Positions 30,376 to 37,209 of a stretch of 38,958 nucleotides of DNA are shown here, one piece after another (position 1 is the stretch's first letter; each line of letters opens with the position of its first letter). The position numbers and the translations under genes were made by a program. Origin of the DNA: Candidatus Adiutrix sp. (GTDB lineage Bacteria; Desulfobacterota; Desulfarculia; Adiutricales; Adiutricaceae). The notes beneath the pieces are model-generated. The model had not been told where the DNA came from. It worked only from the letters and a program-made list of their open reading frames with translations, and made no database searches. The stretch covers positions 1 through 38,958 of the forward strand of contig JAISJK010000055.1 in NCBI GenBank assembly GCA_031261565.1, in the 5' to 3' direction.

Positions 30376-31731
30376 TCAGGCCGCCCGGTGCTGTTTGTAA
30401 AAATATTCGTTGATTTCGGTATAAAGCTCTTTGACCCGCTCCGCCGGAATATCGCAGATGCCGGAAAAGGCCTTGGTGAAATGAATGGACTCATACTCAA
30501 AATCAGCCTTTTCAATTTTGCCCTCGGCCAGGAGCTGATCGTAAAGGGGCGACCCCGGCAACGGGCTGTAGATGCTCCAGGTGCTGGTGTCGAGATTCAG
30601 CTTTTTGGCCAGATCGAAAGTGGCTAAGACATCTTCCTCGGTCTCTCCGGGAATGCCGACCATGAAAAAACCAAAAACCTTGACGTGGCGATGGGCGATA
30701 TCAATGGCTTTTTTAATCTGGGCCACCGTGGTGTTTTTGCGCAAAATCTTCAAAATCCGGTCTGAGCCGCTTTCAATGCCGAAATCAATCTGGGTCAGGC
30801 CGGCTTTTTTCATGAGCACAATCTGCTCCTCGTCAATGAGATCCACCCGGGTGTTGATTTGCCAGTCGAGCTTGACCTGCCGGTCAAGCAGAAGACGGCA
30901 AAAATCCGCCACCCACTGGCGATTCATATTGAAAATGCTGTCTTTAAACCAGACGCCCTCCAGCTTATAGCGGGCCTGCATCTCAATAATATCCTGCACC
31001 AGCAGTTCCGGCGACTTGATGCGCCACTGGTGGCCCATGGTTTCCTGCACGGCGCAAAAAGTGCAGTGGTAAGGGCAACCCCGGGAGATGAGCATGGAGA
31101 TGCCCCGGATGCCCCGCAGATTTTCATTGTGGCTGATGTATTTTTCAATGGGAAAGGCCTCGTAGTCCGGCCTGGGTATTTCATCGGCGGCCAGGGGCCT
31201 GGCTTTTTCGCCAATGATCAGGCGGCCGTCAGCCCGACGGGCCAGGCCCTCGACGGTGTCCAGGCCGGCCTCGCCTTTTAAAGCCCGCACCAGGGCGTAG
31301 AGGGAGGCCTCGCCCTCGCCCCGCAACACATAATCGACCTCCGGGTGAGCCAGGACGCCTTCTGGATCCAGGGTGGGGTGGACGCCGCCAAAGACAATGG
31401 CTGCCTGGGGCAGTTTGGCCCGCACCAGCCGGGCCGCCCGCAACGCGGCCGGAAAAGTCGTGGTCATGGAGGTGATGCCCACCAGGTCGGCCGGCGACTC
31501 CACCAGCCTCTGAGCCAGATCCTCCGTATTCATCATCAGGCCCTGCATATCAATGACCGTTACCTCCTGGCCCCGATCTTTCAGATAGGCCGATAAATAA
31601 GCCAGGCCCAGGGGCGGCTCAAATGGGGCGATATAGAGATTCCCGCCCTTGACCCAATCCTCATACTCGGTAATTTTATCGCTGAATTCGGAGCGGTCAT
31701 AAAAGGCCGGATTGATTAAAAGAATCTTCAT
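30376..31731 (-). CDS. B12-binding-domain radical SAM enzyme
   Basis: The 451-residue protein has an N-terminal Rossmann-like cobalamin-binding-type domain: ILLINPAF, PLGLAYLSAYLKDRG, VTVIDMQGL, VGITSMTTTFPAA and IVFGGVHPT. There is no DXHXXG motif, as in many members of this class. The radical SAM core has SRGCPYHCTFCAVQ (CX3CX2C), INTRVDLIDEEQIVLMKKAG and FFMVGIPGETEEDV. This class includes methyltransferases and ring- or chain-modifying enzymes. ATG 31731 is chosen over TTG 31737 because AGGGGAG lies 6 nt before it. It is the first gene of the cluster, behind the leader hairpin at 31769-31800. Confidence 0.88.
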   Translation of the reverse strand: MKILLINPAFYDRSEFSDKITEYEDWVKGGNLYIAPFEPPLGLAYLSAYLKDRGQEVTVIDMQGLMMNTEDLAQRLVESPADLVGITSMTTTFPAALRAARLVRAKLPQAAIVFGGVHPTLDPEGVLAHPEVDYVLRGEGEASLYALVRALKGEAGLDTVEGLARRADGRLIIGEKARPLAADEIPRPDYEAFPIEKYISHNENLRGIRGISMLISRGCPYHCTFCAVQETMGHQWRIKSPELLVQDIIEMQARYKLEGVWFKDSIFNMNRQWVADFCRLLLDRQVKLDWQINTRVDLIDEEQIVLMKKAGLTQIDFGIESGSDRILKILRKNTTVAQIKKAIDIAHRHVKVFGFFMVGIPGETEEDVLATFDLAKKLNLDTSTWSIYSPLPGSPLYDQLLAEGKIEKADFEYESIHFTKAFSGICDIPAERVKELYTEINEYFYKQHRAA

Positions 31732-31768
31732 TGCCAACTCCCCTGGCCGTCAGGCGGCTGAAATAGAA

Positions 31769-31800
31769 AAGGCCGAAAACGATTGCTCGTCTTCGGCCTT
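31769..31800 (-). terminator. Terminator-like hairpin in the leader of the radical SAM/ABC cluster
   Basis: Arms 31769-31782 and 31787-31800 form a 14-bp stem with a 4-nt loop. The one mismatch becomes a G-U wobble only in minus-strand RNA, and the stem is followed there by UUCUAUUU, so the structure is oriented on the minus strand. It lies 38 nt before ATG 31731 and downstream of the promoter at 31877-31905, so it could attenuate the operon. It may also simply end transcription from the 34555-31940 operon. A 17-codon frame starts at 31803 across the hairpin but lacks a ribosome binding site. Confidence 0.65.
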
Positions 31801-31876
31801 CATTATTGGTGATCAGCGTCTGAAATCTACATTGATGTGTCTGCCAAGCCGCCCGCTTGATGACGACTTTATTCTA

Positions 31877-31905
31877 TTTTTAGCACACCGCCGGTTGGAA
31901 GTCAA
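31877..31905 (-). promoter_or_regulatory. Promoter of the radical SAM/ABC cluster
   Basis: On the minus strand TTGACT (31900-31905), a 17-nt spacer and TAAAAA (31877-31882) would start transcription near 31870, giving a ~140-nt leader. The leader also contains GGCGGCT, complementary to AGCCGCC just after the hairpin, a possible alternative pairing. Confidence 0.55.
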
Positions 31906-31939
31906 ATAATTTTCCAGCCGCGCAGCCGCGTGAACCCGC

Positions 31940-32917
31940 TCAAAATTGGCACTGGCCGCAGGCCGGGGGGGGCGGCCCCGAGGTCAGGCTGAGGCGCAGC
32001 CTCTCCATTTCCGGGGAGCGCCAGAGCTCGGCCAGAGACAGCCTCCCGGCCTCAGGGGGCAACAGATCGGCCCCATACCAGGAGCAGCAGGGCCAGACCC
32101 GGCCATCCCAGTTGACGGCCAGACGTTGCCAGGGCTGGGCGCAACCGGGAGCCAGCGGGCGGGCCTCGGGCGGGCGGGGCAGCCGGGAGCCGGGGAACCA
32201 GATGGGCTCCTGAATGGAAATCAGGTCAGCCACCGCCCCCCAGCGCTGGAGAAACTCAGGGAGTTCCCCCTCGTTTTGGGCCAGACGGAGAAAACTCAGA
32301 CGCAACAGGGGCAGAGCCGAGGCGGCTTTTTGCCTGAGCTCAAGGAAACGCTCAATGGCCCGAACCAGTCTCTCCAGCCGCCCCCCCCGGATGAGGCGGT
32401 AAGTGGCCGGGCGGGCCGCGTCCACTGATATTTCCAGCCGGGTCAGCCGGCCGTCAATCAGGGCCCGGGCCAACTGGTCAGTGAGCAGCTGGCCGTTGGT
32501 GCCCAAGCGGATATCCATAATCCCGGCCCGGACGGCCCGGGCCACCAGGCCGGCCACCCCCGGGTGCAGGAGGGGCTCGCTCCCCAGCCCCAGAGTCAGA
32601 GCCGGCAGATCGTGTGCTCCGGCCTGGGCCATGAGCCCCTCCCAGAGAGCCTCGTCCATGAGCCGCACCCGGCGGCTCTCGGGGCCGGCCGGCAGGGGGC
32701 ACATGAGGCAGCTGAGCTGGCAGCCGGAATTGACGGCCAGGTCGAGGCTCAGAGGGAAATCACCGGGCCGGCCGCGCCCGGCCGTCTCCCGCCACCGGCG
32801 GCGATAGTCGAGAAAGCGCTGGCCGAAAAGGTTCTCCAAAGTCTGGAAATAACGATCCTCCGACTGGTAGAGGGCCACCTGGCCGGTGGGGTCGCGGTGA
32901 ACAGCCTGGAGCGCCAT
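31940..32917 (-). CDS. Radical SAM protein with SPASM-like C-terminus
   Basis: The 325-residue protein has the radical SAM cluster motif SGCQLSCLMCPLPA (CX3CX2C), a GLGSEPLLHP strand, RLGTNGQLL and LEISVDAARPATYRLIRGG, standard for the SPASM-containing group. The C-terminus has GCAQPWQRLAVNWDGRVWPCC and a final CGQC, enough for one auxiliary Fe-S cluster. Relatives modify peptides or sugars. ATG 32917 lies 3 nt after the LytR_C-type gene, so it belongs to the 34555-31940 operon and not to the radical SAM/ABC cluster, which has its own promoter. Substrate unknown. Confidence 0.85.
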   Translation of the reverse strand: MALQAVHRDPTGQVALYQSEDRYFQTLENLFGQRFLDYRRRWRETAGRGRPGDFPLSLDLAVNSGCQLSCLMCPLPAGPESRRVRLMDEALWEGLMAQAGAHDLPALTLGLGSEPLLHPGVAGLVARAVRAGIMDIRLGTNGQLLTDQLARALIDGRLTRLEISVDAARPATYRLIRGGRLERLVRAIERFLELRQKAASALPLLRLSFLRLAQNEGELPEFLQRWGAVADLISIQEPIWFPGSRLPRPPEARPLAPGCAQPWQRLAVNWDGRVWPCCSWYGADLLPPEAGRLSLAELWRSPEMERLRLSLTSGPPPPACGQCQF

Positions 32918-32920
32918 GGG

Positions 32921-34111
32921 CTATTTTAAGTGAACCATTATTTCCGAGGCCAGCACCTGCCCGGCCCCGGCCTCCACCAGCACTTTGCGGCCCGGCAGGT
33001 GGCGGGAGACGGCCAGGGCTCCGGCCCGGGAGCCGGGACGGTATTTGATCACGGTCTGGCCGCTGCCCCCACTGGCAGGGCCGTTGCCCACCGAGAGCAC
33101 CCGGTAGCCCATCTGGGTCAAAACCGAGCGGTATTGCTCGCCAATGCGGGGCTGACCGGTTTCATTGATAATGGTCAGACTGACCCCGGCGGCCGGCCGG
33201 TCAGGGGTAGAGGCGGCCCGGCGTTTTTTATTTTTAGTCTGTCCGCCAGCCGGTTTGGGGGGGGGCGGAGCAACGGAGGGCTGGGGCGCAGGGGCCGGTG
33301 CCCTGGTCTCAGCCCTGGGCCGGGTTGAGGGAGCCGGAGTGACATTGGGGGGCAGCTCGGCCTGGGGCGCGGCGGTTTTGGGCAGCGGCAGACGGCCGGT
33401 CAGCGGCGGCAGAATTTCGGCCGCGCCAACGTAGTCTTCAACGGAGATCAGCCCGCCGGACTTCAAGATGGCCGACGCGCCTTCATCTTCCCGAGGGGTG
33501 GCCGGGGGCGGTGGGGCCGAAGGCGGGGCCGGAGGCGGGGCCGGAGGCAGGGCCGGCGAGGCGGATGATTCCGGCGGCAACATGTCGGAAAAAACGCTCC
33601 GCAACCGCTCCTGCTGCGAGGGTTTCCAGCCGGTGGGGGCTGGTTCCGGCTCGGGCTCGGGCGCGGGCTCGGGGGGCACGGAAGGAATTGAAGTGGGGAC
33701 GGCGGGGACATCCGGCCCGGCTGCGGGGGGGAGCGATGGCAGCTTGGCGGCCGGCTGATCACCCTGGCCTATTTCCAGTTGAATCCAGGGGCTGCCCGCC
33801 GGGGGAGAGACCGGGCCGGAAATAAAGGGCGAGGAGGTCTTGTCCTCTGGCGCGGCTGGGGTGGGGGGCAGGGCAAAGGGGTCGGCCGACTTGGCCGCCG
33901 GGGGTGAGGCCGGGGGGAGGGCTGGAGTGGGGGCCACAGCGGCCGGCTGGGCTGGCGGAGTCTCCGGTTGAGCGCCTTCGGTCGCTTCCAGAAAAAAATC
34001 CGCCAACTCCCGATCCTCCGCCTGGCCCTGCTCCGGCGCCTGGGGCCAGAGAGGGGGCGGCCCGGCCAGGGCCGCCCAGAGCCATATCCCCAAAATCAGT
34101 CGATTCTTCAT
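32921..34111 (-). CDS. Proline-rich exported protein with LytR_C-type C-terminal domain
   Basis: The 396-residue protein has a signal peptide (RLILGIWLWAALAGPPPLWPQA), then about 270 residues of Pro/Ala/Glu-rich, mostly disordered sequence with a short EPEPEPAP run. A C-terminal ~85-residue domain follows: VSLTIINETGQPRIGEQYRS, QMGYRVLSVG, TVIKYRPGSRAGALAVSRHL. This matches the LytR_C fold seen at the end of some LytR-CpsA-Psr and envelope proteins. The linker could span the periplasm or wall. It sits between the 28-residue membrane peptide upstream and the radical SAM gene downstream in one transcription unit. Function not known. Confidence 0.75.
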   Translation of the reverse strand: MKNRLILGIWLWAALAGPPPLWPQAPEQGQAEDRELADFFLEATEGAQPETPPAQPAAVAPTPALPPASPPAAKSADPFALPPTPAAPEDKTSSPFISGPVSPPAGSPWIQLEIGQGDQPAAKLPSLPPAAGPDVPAVPTSIPSVPPEPAPEPEPEPAPTGWKPSQQERLRSVFSDMLPPESSASPALPPAPPPAPPSAPPPPATPREDEGASAILKSGGLISVEDYVGAAEILPPLTGRLPLPKTAAPQAELPPNVTPAPSTRPRAETRAPAPAPQPSVAPPPPKPAGGQTKNKKRRAASTPDRPAAGVSLTIINETGQPRIGEQYRSVLTQMGYRVLSVGNGPASGGSGQTVIKYRPGSRAGALAVSRHLPGRKVLVEAGAGQVLASEIMVHLK

Positions 34112-34160
34112 AAGCCTTTAGCCTTTAACTGGACTGGCTTACGAGTATAACACCAAAAAA

Positions 34161-34247
34161 TCAGATGAGCCACAAAAGGTTCAACAGGTTAATGACCACC
34201 AGGAAAATAAGGGGCAGAGGGTCAAAGCCTGTCTTGGGTTTGTTCAT
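34161..34247 (-). CDS. 28-residue single-pass membrane peptide
   Basis: A short frame starts at ATG 34247 with AAAAAAGGAG 7 nt upstream and ends with TGA at 34161-34163. The product begins MNKPKTGFDPLP and continues with a hydrophobic helix (LIFLVVINLLNLLWLI) running to the last residue. A strong Shine-Dalgarno, a clean helix and position 26 nt after the 34274 gene in the same direction support a real gene. Function unknown; it could be a small regulator or a membrane-complex subunit. Confidence 0.6.
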   Translation of the reverse strand: MNKPKTGFDPLPLIFLVVINLLNLLWLI

Positions 34248-34273
34248 AATGGGTCTCCTTTTTTGAAGCGGGT

Positions 34274-34555
34274 TTAGAAGAGGGCGCCGGCGACCCGGCT
34301 CAGTTGGCCGCTGGCTCCGCTGTTATTTTTTAAAAGCGAATACTGGAGCTGGCCGATCAGATCGCCGGTTGACGAGTCGGCCGGGGCCAGGCCGGCCGGG
34401 AGGCTGCTGTCGCTTTTGGCGCCCAAGCCGAAAGATCTTTTCAGCTCGCTTTCAAAGTCTCCCGCCCCGCCGGCCCGGCCCAGGACGGCCGCCTGGCCGG
34501 AAAAAGATGTGGCGCCCAGGACGCCGCGATCGTTGTTAATGGCTCCGATGGTCAT
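34274..34555 (-). CDS. Small Ser/Gly/Ala-rich protein of unknown function
   Basis: The product is 93 residues, begins MTIGAINNDRGVLGATSFSG, and has a central FESELKRSFGLGAKSDSS and a C-terminal helical SQLSR-like part (GDLIGQLQYSLLKNNSGASG). There is no signal peptide, membrane helix or Cys. AAGGAGG lies 7 nt before ATG 34555, an excellent ribosome binding site, so the gene is real although no family is recognised. It heads the operon continuing through the 28-residue peptide, the LytR_C-type protein and a radical SAM enzyme. Confidence 0.65.
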   Translation of the reverse strand: MTIGAINNDRGVLGATSFSGQAAVLGRAGGAGDFESELKRSFGLGAKSDSSLPAGLAPADSSTGDLIGQLQYSLLKNNSGASGQLSRVAGALF

Positions 34556-34610
34556 GTCTCAAACCTCCTTAAACCTGCTTGTATTTTTGATTGATGGCGG
34601 CTAATATTGC

Positions 34611-34637
34611 CCAGGTGGCCTCTACATCGGCCACCTG
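34611..34637. repeat. Inverted repeat between the 34555 gene and pepA
   Basis: CAGGTGGCC (34611-34619) and GGCCACCTG (34629-34637) form a perfect 9-bp inverted repeat with a 9-nt loop in the divergent gap. No T-run follows on either side, so an operator or a 5' leader hairpin is likelier than a terminator. A weak TTGTAT-N17-TAATAT pair (34578-34606) would start pepA transcription at the repeat. Confidence 0.45.
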
Positions 34638-34678
34638 ACCGGATATGACTGCAAACTATGTGCCAATGGGGGATAATT

Positions 34679-36145
34679 ATGCAACTATCATTTATAACTG
34701 GCCGGCTGACCACCCCGGGGGCGGGCACAGCCCTTTTTCTGAGCGAAGACGAAACCGACCTGACCGGCCGGCCGGAACTGGCCGCCTTTCAGGCGGCCGT
34801 GGCCCCTCTCCTGACTACCGGCCAGTTTAAAGCTAAAAAGGGCGAGGCCCTGCCGCTCCAGTTTGGCCGGGGCTGGCTGTTTTTAGTCGGCCTGGGAAAG
34901 CCGGACAAAATCACGGCTGAGACCTGGCTGACCAGCGCGGCCCGGGCCGCGCAAATGGCTCAGGATCGCCAGGCGGCCGAGCTGGAAATAATCCTCCCCC
35001 CCTCCGACGACCCGGCTCTGACCCTGAAGCTCCAGGTCATGGGCAGTCTCCTGGCTCAATACCGGCCCCAGGAATACAAAAGCCAGCCCGACCCCGAGCC
35101 GACCCTGACCCGGCTGATCTTCCGGGCCGAGAAGCTGGAAAAAGGGGAAGAGCTGCTGGAGCAGGGCCGCCTGATGGCCGAAGGTGTCCTCCTGGCCCGG
35201 CGGCTGGGCGACCGCCCGGCCAACCTGCTCTACCCGGAAACTTTTGCCCTGGAAGCGGCCGCTCTGGCCAAGCCGCTGGGCCTGAGCGTTGATATTTTTG
35301 AGGAAAAAGAGCTGGCCAGGGAGCGGCTCAATCTGATTTTGGCGGTGGGCGGGGGTAGCGCCCGACCACCGAGGCTGGTCAGGGTGACTTATCCGGGCGG
35401 CCCGGCCGGCCAGAAACCGGTGGTTCTGGTGGGCAAGGGCATCACTTTTGACTCCGGGGGGGTGTCGCTCAAACCCTCCGGCAGCCTGGAGGGCATGAAG
35501 ACCGACATGGCCGGGGCGGCCGCCGTGCTGGCCGTGACCCTGGCTGCGGCCCGGCTGAAACTGCCGCTCAATCTCACGGCCATCATGCCCCTGGCCGAAA
35601 ATATGCCGGATGGAGCCGGTTGCCGGGTGGGGGATGTTTACGCCACCCGTTCCGGCCAAACCGTGGAGATCACCAACACCGACGCCGAAGGCCGGCTGAT
35701 CCTGGCCGAAGCCCTGACTTTGGCCGGCGAGCTGCAGCCGGCGGCCATTATTGATGTGGCCACCCTGACCGGGGCCTGCGCCGTGGCTCTGGGCGAGCGC
35801 TGCGCCGGCCTTTTTTGCGACCAGCCCGATCTGGCCCTCGGCCTGACCACGGCCGCCGGCCAGATGGGCGAAAACGTGTGGGGCCTGCCCCTTTTGGAAG
35901 ATTATGAAGATCTGCTGAAAAGCGAAATCGCCGACCTGGTCAACGCCCCCGGCGTCCCCCGGGGCGGGGCCATCAACGCCGCCCTGTTTCTGCGCAAATT
36001 TGTGGCGGAGGGCACGCCCTGGGCTCATCTGGATATTGCCGGGCCGGGCCGGGCCGCCAAAGCCCGCCCCGGGGTGACTGTGGGGGCCACCGGCTTTGGC
36101 GTGCGCACCAGTTTGCACTATCTGGCTGAGAGGAGCCGGGGGTAA
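34679..36145 (+). CDS. pepA: Leucyl aminopeptidase (M17 family)
   Basis: The 488-residue cytosolic M17 aminopeptidase removes N-terminal residues from peptides with two metal ions. The catalytic half shows VGKGITFDSGGVSLKPSG (Lys, Asp), EGMKTDMAGAAAVLA, PLAENMPDGAGCRVGDV and the family signature NTDAEGRLILAEAL with ligand Asp/Glu and catalytic Arg. Later segments DVATLTGACAVALG and GGAINAALFLRKFV also fit. The N-terminal macro-like domain is present but divergent. ATG 34679 is chosen for GGGGGA upstream; the frame extends seven codons higher. It shares one base with the next gene (TAATG). Confidence 0.95.
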   Translation: MQLSFITGRLTTPGAGTALFLSEDETDLTGRPELAAFQAAVAPLLTTGQFKAKKGEALPLQFGRGWLFLVGLGKPDKITAETWLTSAARAAQMAQDRQAAELEIILPPSDDPALTLKLQVMGSLLAQYRPQEYKSQPDPEPTLTRLIFRAEKLEKGEELLEQGRLMAEGVLLARRLGDRPANLLYPETFALEAAALAKPLGLSVDIFEEKELARERLNLILAVGGGSARPPRLVRVTYPGGPAGQKPVVLVGKGITFDSGGVSLKPSGSLEGMKTDMAGAAAVLAVTLAAARLKLPLNLTAIMPLAENMPDGAGCRVGDVYATRSGQTVEITNTDAEGRLILAEALTLAGELQPAAIIDVATLTGACAVALGERCAGLFCDQPDLALGLTTAAGQMGENVWGLPLLEDYEDLLKSEIADLVNAPGVPRGGAINAALFLRKFVAEGTPWAHLDIAGPGRAAKARPGVTVGATGFGVRTSLHYLAERSRG

Positions 36146-37200
36146 TGGCCAGGCCCCGCCCTGCTCCGGCCGCCGAGGTGGGCCTGGCCAAATTGCTGCT
36201 CTTCCCGGAAAAACTGGCCTCTCTGCCGCTTAACGGGCCGGCCGGCCGCGATTTGAGCTACCCCGTCTCGGTGGAGCTGTCCCTGACCAATGACTGCAAC
36301 CAGGATTGCCGGTGGTGCTCGGATCGCGCCCTGCGCCGGCGGGCCGGGGAGCGGCTGGATCTGGGGGCGCTCCAAAGACTGTTTGATGACCTGGCCGGCG
36401 GCGGCGTCAGGGGGGTGACCATTGAAGGCGGGGGCGAGCCCACGGTCTCGCCGGTGTTTGAGGCGGCCACGGTGGCGGCTCTGGAGCGCGGTCTGGCCCT
36501 GGGCCTGATCACCAACGGCCTGGATCTCTTTCCGGCCGGCCGCGACCCTGACATTTATGGAAAATTTGAGTGGATCCGGGTCAGCCTGGACGCCGCCGGC
36601 CGCCGGCCCTATCGGGAGCTTAAAGGGGTGGACGGCTTTGACCGGGTGCTGGCCAACCTGGGCCGGCTGGCCGAATCGTCTCCCGGGGCCACTTTAGGGG
36701 TCGGCTATGTCCTGACCAGCCGCAATGACGATGTGGATGAGCTGGGCGCTCTGGCCAGGATCCTCCGCGACCTGGGGGTGGACTATCTCCATATCCGCCC
36801 GGTGGTGGATCACCCGGAGCTGACCAGCCGTCAATCTCTTGAGGAGCTCAAACAACTGGAGACGCCGGACTTTGCCGTCAACCTGGCCGCCCTGGCCGAC
36901 AACGAAGTCCGGGGCAATGACGGGCTGCCCTGCCTGGCCCACAGCTTGTCAGCGGTCATTGGGGCGGCCGGCGAAGTCTGGCTCTGCGGCCGCCTCAACA
37001 TCGAATCTTCGGCCCGGCCCATCGGCCACCTGGCGGCGACCGGCTTTAAAGATATCTGGGCCGGCCCGGAACGGGCCCGCCAGACCGCCCTGGCCGCTCA
37101 GCCCGCCTTTTGCCTGGCCCACTGCCCTCAGTGCCGCATGACCAAATACAATCGGCTCCTAGCCGATATGAGCCGCCTGAAGACCAGGAATTTTATCTGA
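36145..37200 (+). CDS. Radical SAM protein with C-terminal Cys cluster
   Basis: The 351-residue protein has the core motif LTNDCNQDCRWCSDR (CX3CX2C), GVTIEGGGEPTVSP (GGE region), LGLITNGLDL and IRVSLDAAG. A C-terminal set includes GLPCLAHSL, EVWLCGRLN and FCLAHCPQC, followed by a basic MTKYN segment, consistent with a SPASM/twitch-type auxiliary cluster. Substrate unknown. ATG overlaps the pepA stop by one base, so the two are coupled; AGGAG lies 10 nt upstream. A peptide or protein substrate would fit both the SPASM class and pepA, but that is inference. Confidence 0.85.
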   Translation: MARPRPAPAAEVGLAKLLLFPEKLASLPLNGPAGRDLSYPVSVELSLTNDCNQDCRWCSDRALRRRAGERLDLGALQRLFDDLAGGGVRGVTIEGGGEPTVSPVFEAATVAALERGLALGLITNGLDLFPAGRDPDIYGKFEWIRVSLDAAGRRPYRELKGVDGFDRVLANLGRLAESSPGATLGVGYVLTSRNDDVDELGALARILRDLGVDYLHIRPVVDHPELTSRQSLEELKQLETPDFAVNLAALADNEVRGNDGLPCLAHSLSAVIGAAGEVWLCGRLNIESSARPIGHLAATGFKDIWAGPERARQTALAAQPAFCLAHCPQCRMTKYNRLLADMSRLKTRNFI

Positions 37201-37209
37201 TGAACGAAC

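Noticed and set aside
31750-31803. 17-codon leader peptide across the hairpin
   Set aside because: No Shine-Dalgarno and no runs of a regulatory amino acid; not strong enough to call a gene.
33468-33758. Gly-rich plus-strand frame opposite the proline-rich protein
   Set aside because: It is the complement of Pro/Ala-rich coding sequence, a low-complexity artefact.
34883-36118. Long minus-strand open frame (411 codons) opposite pepA
   Set aside because: Composition is that of an antisense shadow, and pepA has full M17 motifs on the other strand.
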